A DNA stretch of 64,000 nucleotides from assembly GCA_963573385.1 (NCBI GenBank), contig CAUYLG010070403.1:24283-88282 (forward strand), read 5' to 3'. The translations under genes and the position numbers were made by a program. Below, one piece after another: positions 57,261 to 64,000 of this stretch. The notes beneath the pieces were generated by a model. The model searched no databases. It was given only the letters and a program-made list of their open reading frames with translations, and was not told the origin of the DNA. Position 1 is the stretch's first letter. Each line of letters starts with the position of its first letter. This DNA comes from Cacajao melanocephalus. Taxonomy: Eukaryota > Chordata > Mammalia > Primates > Pitheciidae.

Positions 57261-59817
57261 TGTGTAATGTGTATATTAAATTATTTGAAATTGTAGAATA
57301 ACAGTAAAATTATTGTAAGAAGTAGCAAAGACTAAAGAAGGGGCAAAGAATTAAATTTATTTCCACATGTCACAAAGTGAATATATTCTAATATTCCCTT
57401 GACCTGAAGGTTACCACAGACATAGAGGACAGTATGTTTGGTTTTGGCATGGTGTAATTTTAGAATGTACGTTTTGTATTGCGGTAATCTTAGAATGCAA
57501 GCTTTCTCAAGGCTGGGACTGTCCAGTCTTGCAGATGCTTTAAGCTGTCATTAATCAAGGCTTATTCTTTGATTATCCCAATACTTGTGCCACACCAACC
57601 TTGTGGTAGACTATCACCATGGTTATTATTAATCATCATTACTGAGGGGATCAGATCAGACATCCTTTTCATCCCCTACCTGCCTGAATTCCATCCTTGA
57701 CCTGCCAAAGAAGAACAGTGAAGATAGGAAGCTGTAGTATGCAGGTTTGTAATACCCAGGTAATATTTCATATTAGCAATGATAGAAGCTCCTGTCTTGC
57801 CTCTTCCACAAACTACTTAGAAAGGCACTTCTGCAGTACATCTCTTTGGAGAGCAGTGGTGATCTGAAGAAATGCTTCCTCTTGAAAGAACCCTTTTTAT
57901 TCACAGTGGAATACTCTTGAATTTTGCAGACCGTCAAACACACAAAAAAAGTTTTTTTTTAATAGTTGAGGAAATAAGCCTAAAGAAAATGTGTACCTAA
58001 TCCTATTAGCTGACTTAATATAGAATTATTAAAAGCCTTGATATACAGGATTTAACACAATCTTTCTAGCAGGGTGTGATGTAATCTGTTTTTGTTCCTC
58101 AGCTAGCAGATGGCTTACCTTTAAGTAATTTCCAATATGTTAAGAGATCAAAAGCCATCCTCTTGCCACCGAAGCAGTAATCGTTCTTCTCTGCTGGGGG
58201 TTGCTTGGTCCTGTGGTAAGGATATGCAAAGGCTCCTGGCATTTCCAAAGATAGAAGGGCGACATTTCTTCAGACTTTGAAGTTAATAATCCTTCAGAAG
58301 TTGAAAACTGAGGGATTTTTCAAAACCCTTTTAATGTTCTATATGCCATGTGTGAAAGTAAATATCTGTAAGAAATCAGTGAGGGCTGGTGCTATGCTTG
58401 GAGGAGCACTCTGCAACTTCGCGTGTCACGGACTGGCACAATCTCTTATTGCTGAGGTGTGGAGAGATTATGCTTCCATCCAGTAATTTTCTTTGGAGGC
58501 ATTGACTGTCTTCAGAAGGAGGCTGGAAATAAATGTAAAATTCATTGAATTTTACAATGCAATGGGCCATTGTTGAGCTCACACTACTGCAATACTGTCA
58601 GGCCTAGCCTCACAATCAAGACATGACTCTTTCTAAGCTTGGAAGCTTTCAACTGCATCCTCCAGCATTTGTCCAGTTGTTGGAAATGATCTAGTGGTGA
58701 AGAATGTAGTACATTTGCATTGGGGATTCTACTTGATCTTCTCTAAGAGAGAAAAAAATGTTTCTTACTTCAACACTTTAATATGCTCCTAATGGATCCA
58801 GAGCACAGAGCATTTTTCAAAAATCAAATTCAGATTTTCATGACATGCTGAGTCATAGAATTCTGCTGAATTTTAAGTTCAGACAAGCCTAAGTGTCTCA
58901 GGGTTTGTTATCACCTTTGCTTAAGGCTCTTGCTTTTGATACAGAGAGGTTTCATTTTATTCCTTGGACCAGTTATTTTCAGACTACTTAAAATAAGAGA
59001 AAAGTCTCAGTAGAAAAAGATATTCCTAGGCACACGGGAGGCCTAAGGTTGGCTCTTCCCTTAGAGATAAAACAGATATTTTTTTAACTTATGTAGTAGG
59101 CTGCTCTACTATTACCCCCTCTTCCTTCTTACCATTTTGGTTTATACATTTGATAGTTGGGATGTTGCCAGGCTATGAATGGATAAATGAACATCTACTA
59201 GTCATCAGAAAAGATACAAGGAGAAAATATGAAATAACTCTAGAGATGTGCAAAAGCCTGCAGGCACCAGGGTTCATTTGGAAAGGAGATATGGGTAAAT
59301 GGCCTGGGGACAACTAAAAGGATGAGATGGAAACTTGAAATGCGATAATATCGTTTTATCCCTACACAGAAAACCATGCATGAATGGAGAGAACACATTT
59401 TCCCAAAATAGACTCACTGACCTGTTTGGAGCTAAAAGTAATATTTGCTCCTTGTTCTAATCTGCAGCCAACAAGGAACAATAATATTCCTTAACAATCT
59501 CTGAAGATTACACCTCAAGTATTCTGCAATGTATTTTCCTGTTTACACTTTTCTATTACTTTAGATCTCCTGAAATAATTGATCTAAGCAATAAAATAAA
59601 AACTCTTCATATCAAAAGCAAGGGCTAGTGAGAGTTGGGTGTATTATTTTTAAAGATTCTTACATAAATCCCCCAGTTGTACATTGAGCTTATTCCCTTT
59701 TTTCCAGACTAATCTCAACCCAACTGCTCCCCATTCTGTCTGGGATCACTTTTCTTGTGCTTAAAAACCATGATTATGTCTCTGCTTTCTTGTCTTCAGG
59801 ATAAATGGATCCATAAT
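57261..59817. other. Unassigned region, about 2.6 kb
   Basis: No repeat family recognised and no supported gene. 58360-58700 is complex unique-looking sequence with opposing short frames (58277-58486 plus, 58376-58582 minus) that lack domains. Confidence 0.4.
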
Positions 59818-59831
59818 TTCTTTAATTTATT

Positions 59832-60082
59832 AATTTTTGAGACAGGGCCTCAGTCTGTCACCCAGGCTGGAGTGTAGGGGTGTGATCATAGATCACTGCA
59901 ACGTCAAACTCCTGAGCTCAAGCAATCCTCCTGCCTCAGCCTCCTGATTTTAGCCAGGACTACAGGCACAAGCCACCATGCCCAGCCAGTATTTTTATAT
60001 TCTTAGAGGGGTCTCGCTATGTTGCCCAGGCTGGTTTCTAATTCCTAGCCTCAAATGATCCTCCATCTCAGCCTCCCAAATT
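59832..60082 (-). repeat. AluJ, 5'-truncated, reverse strand
   Basis: tttgagacagggcctcagtc, ctgtcacccaggctggagtg, gctcaagcaatcctcctgcc and atgttgcccaggctggtttc, ending within cctcccaaattg, so the Alu 5' end is missing. Imperfect flanks (ttctttaatttatt at 59818-59831, gtctttactttatt at 60083-60096) are a probable target duplication, showing truncation at insertion. Confidence 0.9.
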
Positions 60083-60096
60083 GTCTTTACTTTATT

Positions 60097-63000
60097 GTTA
60101 TTTAATGCCTCCTGCTTACTCATGGGTCATCTCTAGGTTCATTATAGTCCAAGTTGTGAATAAGAATGTAGAATGTGGTGATTTAAGTAGAAGACTGAGA
60201 CTATGGCAGGCCATGGGTTTGCTCTTTTTAAAGTCATGTACATAAAAGATAGCCTGACTTTGAATGAAATGTCTAAAACCTAATCATAAATTCCCAAAGA
60301 GCCTAAGAAATGGGTAATTTTGGGAAGTTAGTGATTCTATTTGAAAGTTGGCCTATTAGCTTGTATAATAATTGCCCCATCTTCTGAGACTAAGGTAACG
60401 TACTCAATTGTCACTGGACTAGGTGAGATTGGGGTTAGGGATGGGAGGGCAGTAGTCACGGAAAACAAAACTCAAGGATACAAATGAAACTAGAGTTACT
60501 GCTCAACTGCTCAGCATTGACATAGTGTGGTTGCAAAATATCAGGATCTGTAATGTGCTTGCCCCTGAATATGGCTGAACACTTAGAAAATAGTTGCTTA
60601 GTTCTTCTCCTACACTCAAAAGAGAAGATTCAAGGCTTGAAGTTCCTGGGCTTCCTGTTGGGAGAACTGAGGATGAGGCTAAGTGGGAGGGTTCTGTCCC
60701 CTCTGCTTCCATGGCTTCCTTGCAATCAGAGCAGCTCTGCATACCCGCTCTGTTCATCTTCTGCAGAAGTTACAGTGAGCAATAATTAGCCACTGCCTAA
60801 TTATTCAGTTCCCCTCTTCCATGGGGGTGTGTCCCACATCCCAGTTGCACCTGAACCACAGTTAATCCATAAATCAGCTAATTTGACATTGGATAATGTC
60901 AAATTGATTGTATAAAATACTTGTTGGATAATTGGGCAACTAATTTTTAAACATGAGAGAATTTTAGGTCATGCACCAATATGACACACATCTCACAAAA
61001 TAACTGATGACTATTAAAGAGTTCTGGGCTACTTGAAAGGAAAATACTGCATAAATCACAAAAACAGGTCTTTTCTCTTGGCTACTTGGGGCATAACAAT
61101 ACACTCGCTCAAGCAGGGTGAAGAGACATATTCTCTCTAAGTGAGATTACCCTGCAGAGCGCTGACAATCACCTGTCTCCTACCTCCACCTTCCCATATC
61201 ACAGGCCAGGGAGTGGGTTAATTTTCTGCACCTTGAACTTAGACTTTGAATCCCTATTCTCATCCCTTTGTTAACATTACAGGAAAAAAATCCCTACCTG
61301 TAGTGAATGCAGAATCACAGTGCCAAGAAGGATTTTTGGAGCTGAATAAATTCGTCTCTCTGCCTTTCTGCAGGACTGTGCCCCTTGCCACCAGATCTAG
61401 AGCTCCTGGGATTTTGAGGCAGTGTAGAATGAATACAGGATATCTATGCCTACAGCACACAGTCAAAAACTCAGCCCAGCAGTGAATGCACAGCACTTTC
61501 TGTATTCCTACTGTGCCCTGAGTAAAGACTTTTCACTTCATACATCATTCACAACTTGCTACAGGGATTTCACAAAGCCAGTACATACCCTTTACACAAA
61601 GAAAAGAAGAAAAAGAACAGACCTGGGAAGGAAAGAAAAAAGGTGTGTCTGCCAAGTGGAGCATTATCAACAGGGAAATTAACAAGGCACAATATAGTTG
61701 GGGAGGTTAATCAAATAAACAAATGGAGTTTCTTATTCTGTTTACACATTTGAAGAAGAAGCCTAAAATATTTCAGAGTCAAACATGGTTGGAAAGTTTC
61801 ATTTCCTCCCTGGGCTCTGGTGCCATGAGAAGCAAGGCGAAAGACAGGAAAATTGGAAGCTACTTTTCCCCTAGAGGGATCTGGTAAACAGATGCTGAGG
61901 TAGTCCCACCATCTGGCTTACAGAATCCTGGGGTCCCAGAGGAGGGTGCCACCTGGAGGTGCTGGAGATACTGTCAGTGCTGGGTAGCAGCCTCTGTTGA
62001 CTGAAAGGGATCCTAAGCACACAGAGGAAGAAATGCCTTCAGTTGAGTCCTTGAATGTCCCAAGCCAGGATTTTTTCCACAACAAGGTAGAGGGACAGCT
62101 TATTTCTTGCTAATCCTTGAGGGATTTACCCTTTTTTTTTCCAAAAATGATTCCTTCTGAGCCTTATCATTATTTTCTGAGTAATAGCCACTTCTACTAA
62201 ACAGTAACTGCAATCTTCCTCCTCCTCCCACAATTCTGTGTTATATTACATTCTAGCTGGATTTCACAGTAGCTTGACGGGCAGATTTGCATAGGAGAAA
62301 TTAAGCCATAGAGAATTCGTCGGAAGAATGAATCAGCGATAGAGTCATTAGTTTCCAAGTAGTGAATTAATTTAGGAAAACCACTGGATATGTCACTTTC
62401 ATTGTCTTTTCCTCTTGAGAAATAAAAAATGTTTATTTTTGAAGGTTGGCAGAAAAGATCTGCGACTGTAAGCCTGTGCTTTGATATTACTGAGTCATCT
62501 TAGGCACTCCATTCTCCTCTCCCCTCACACTTGCCCCAACTCATTCATTCATGAAGAAATGAAGGGCACGTTGTTTTCTTTGTCTTGTCTAGAAGCCCAT
62601 GTTCACTGATCCAGGATCACCATTCGAGTTCCAAAAACCAGATGTCAAATGTGCAAGGTTCTAGGACAGATCACCTATTCTTAGCCTACCAGCCCAGGAG
62701 CCCCTCCCACACTGCAATGCAGCAGGCTCATGAAAAGCCTCAGATGACAGCTGATCTGGGTAATGTACATGGCCTGTACTTACTGGCCAAGTTCTGCCCC
62801 TTTCTTGACTATAGTTTTCCCAATCCGTATCTTTTCCAGCTCTTTTCCCTGGTCTCCTACATCCTCTCCTGATCCCAAACTTTGGGACATCTATTGAGGT
62901 GCCTTTTTCTGGATCACCAAATGTAACCCACAGCCTCCTCAATCCCAACTCTGAGCTTGATCCACTTCCCTGACTTGGGAACACTCCATAGTTCTGAGCA

Positions 63001-63229
63001 GAATCCCTCTATTAGACCAGCCTTGGGGGATCTTGTCGGTTCTGATTCCATTTATCCAGAAAAGGGATTAGATGTTTTTAGGTTTGCATTGAACAGCTGG
63101 GGACTGAGTAGAAACATCTCGTAGAACTCTGAGTTCAGCTTCTTTTCCCCACACAAGGGGTCAGTCGGTTCTGCAAAAGCAAACTGAGAACTAGAAGATC
63201 TTTGGGGAGAACCGAGCTCATTTATTTAC
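60097..63229. other. Unassigned region, about 3.1 kb
   Basis: No repeat family confidently recognised. Several overlapping frames of 60-107 codons (60503-60789, 61246-61496, 62585-62984) lack domains. The minus frame at 62661-62984 contains CCA|GTAAGTAC, a perfect donor consensus, at about 62783-62791 but no convincing acceptor. A/G-rich patch at 61595-61643. Confidence 0.4.
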
Positions 63230-63308
63230 TTCTTTATTTAGCCACTCATTAATTCAATAAATATTTGTCAATTTTCCACCATGTGCCAAGCATTATGTTG
63301 AACTTTAA
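63230..63308 (-). repeat. L2 3' end fragment, reverse strand
   Basis: ttcaataaatatttgtcaat, ccaccatgtgccaagcatta and tgttgaactttaaatgctgg match the antisense L2 tail. Confidence 0.6.
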
Positions 63309-64000
63309 ATGCTGGTCCTCCCTATATTTGTGCTTCTAGAAAGGATGTGGCTAATGCCTTGCTCATATAAACAGCTTTGGAATAAAATCGCCATGAAGTA
63401 TTGCAATTTTGTGTGGGAAATCTGCATGCAGTCAAGATGTCTGATTGTTGCTGTGACCCAGATGCCAACAACATGTTGCTCCAAAGATCATCATGGCAGC
63501 CTGCTTATAGAAAATGTTATGTATAAACCTGGGTCAGAATGCATGGTTTCAGGACAGTATCCAATTCCATTATCTCTCCCTTGTGGTTCTCCTAATGATT
63601 TTTCTGGGATCTGCCTGCTTCATGAGAACAAAAGGACTGACTCATTCCTTCATCATTATTCAGCTTGTAGATTTTAATATTCACCATGTGTTTGATTGGC
63701 TTATCTGCCTCTTGCCTAGAAAATTCGTCAAGAGGAAATCCATGATCACAAGATGACAGAAAAGACATTTAAATTATTTACTACTAGTTGCTCGTTTTGG
63801 TTTTCTTTGTTTTGTAAAAAAAAAAAAATCAAGACATTGTTATGCCACTGGTAGTCTAGAATAGGGCTCTATGTACATTAGGGCTCTATGCACTGTTTCC
63901 CTAAGAAGAAACAGAAGCATCACAGTATGGAATAAAAATCTATGACAAGAGGAGAGTAATAGAGTGAACGCACATAAAAATGAGTTCTGAGTATCTCTGT
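63309..64000. other. Unassigned sequence to window end
   Basis: A 122-codon plus frame begins at the L2 edge (63309-63677). It shows no recognised domain or promoter context, and I do not support it as a gene. A run of 13 A lies near 63817-63829. Confidence 0.4.

Noticed and set aside
63309..63677. 122-codon plus frame
   Set aside because: Starts at the edge of an L2 tail and shows no domain; no transcript evidence can be seen from sequence.

Overview
This window looks like primate nuclear DNA, most likely human. It carries many Alu elements of J and S type, a monomeric Alu, primate-age L1 tails and an HERV-E/LTR2-like solo LTR, over a deeper layer of mammal-wide relics (MIR, L2, MER5A, MaLR LTRs, old L1M). 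Base composition is AT-rich, CpG is depleted outside one LTR, and microsatellites are common. No complete protein-coding gene, tRNA, rRNA, CRISPR array, bacterial feature or intact mobile element is visible. Nearly every open reading frame is short and lies in a repeat, a simple repeat or apparently neutral DNA.

Layout. 1-11.2 kb is dense in repeats: an Alu fragment, two very short L1 3' tails, an L1M relic split by a 626-bp solo LTR with clear 4-bp target duplications, two MaLR LTRs, and a long L1M block (about 6.6-10.3 kb) invaded by a younger L1 (7.2-8.2 kb, with target duplications) and an Alu. An LTR2-like solo LTR follows at about 10.6-11.2 kb. 11.2-24 kb holds two reverse-strand L1M relics, a DNA-transposon remnant blown open by a 183-bp polypyrimidine tract, MER5A, L2 and several MIRs, with long unassigned stretches between. 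24-34.6 kb holds Alus, AC and GA microsatellites, a monomeric Alu and a MIR apparently split by an old LTR-like insert. 34.9-37.9 kb is mostly unassigned. 37.9-42.8 kb holds a large L2 fragment and a reverse-strand L1 (about 2.2 kb net), each interrupted by an Alu. 42.8-64 kb is poorer in young repeats. It contains a Z-DNA-type repeat, several MIRs, a badly decayed ERVL-class pol fossil (about 51.4-53.2 kb), an old LTR-like repeat, an AluJ and much unassigned sequence.

Genes. The only coding candidates worth noting are two phase-compatible, exon-like segments on the minus strand (50920-51017 and 48757-48857). Each is followed by a consensus GTAAG donor, and joined they read open through about 66 residues. 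I cannot assign them to a protein family, and chance remains a serious explanation. If they are real, the window lies within introns of a minus-strand gene. I found no convincing evidence of an undescribed biological system. The main interest is in nested insertions, perfect hairpins, recent tandem duplications and the candidate exons. All repeat names rest on recalled consensus similarity, not on a database search.
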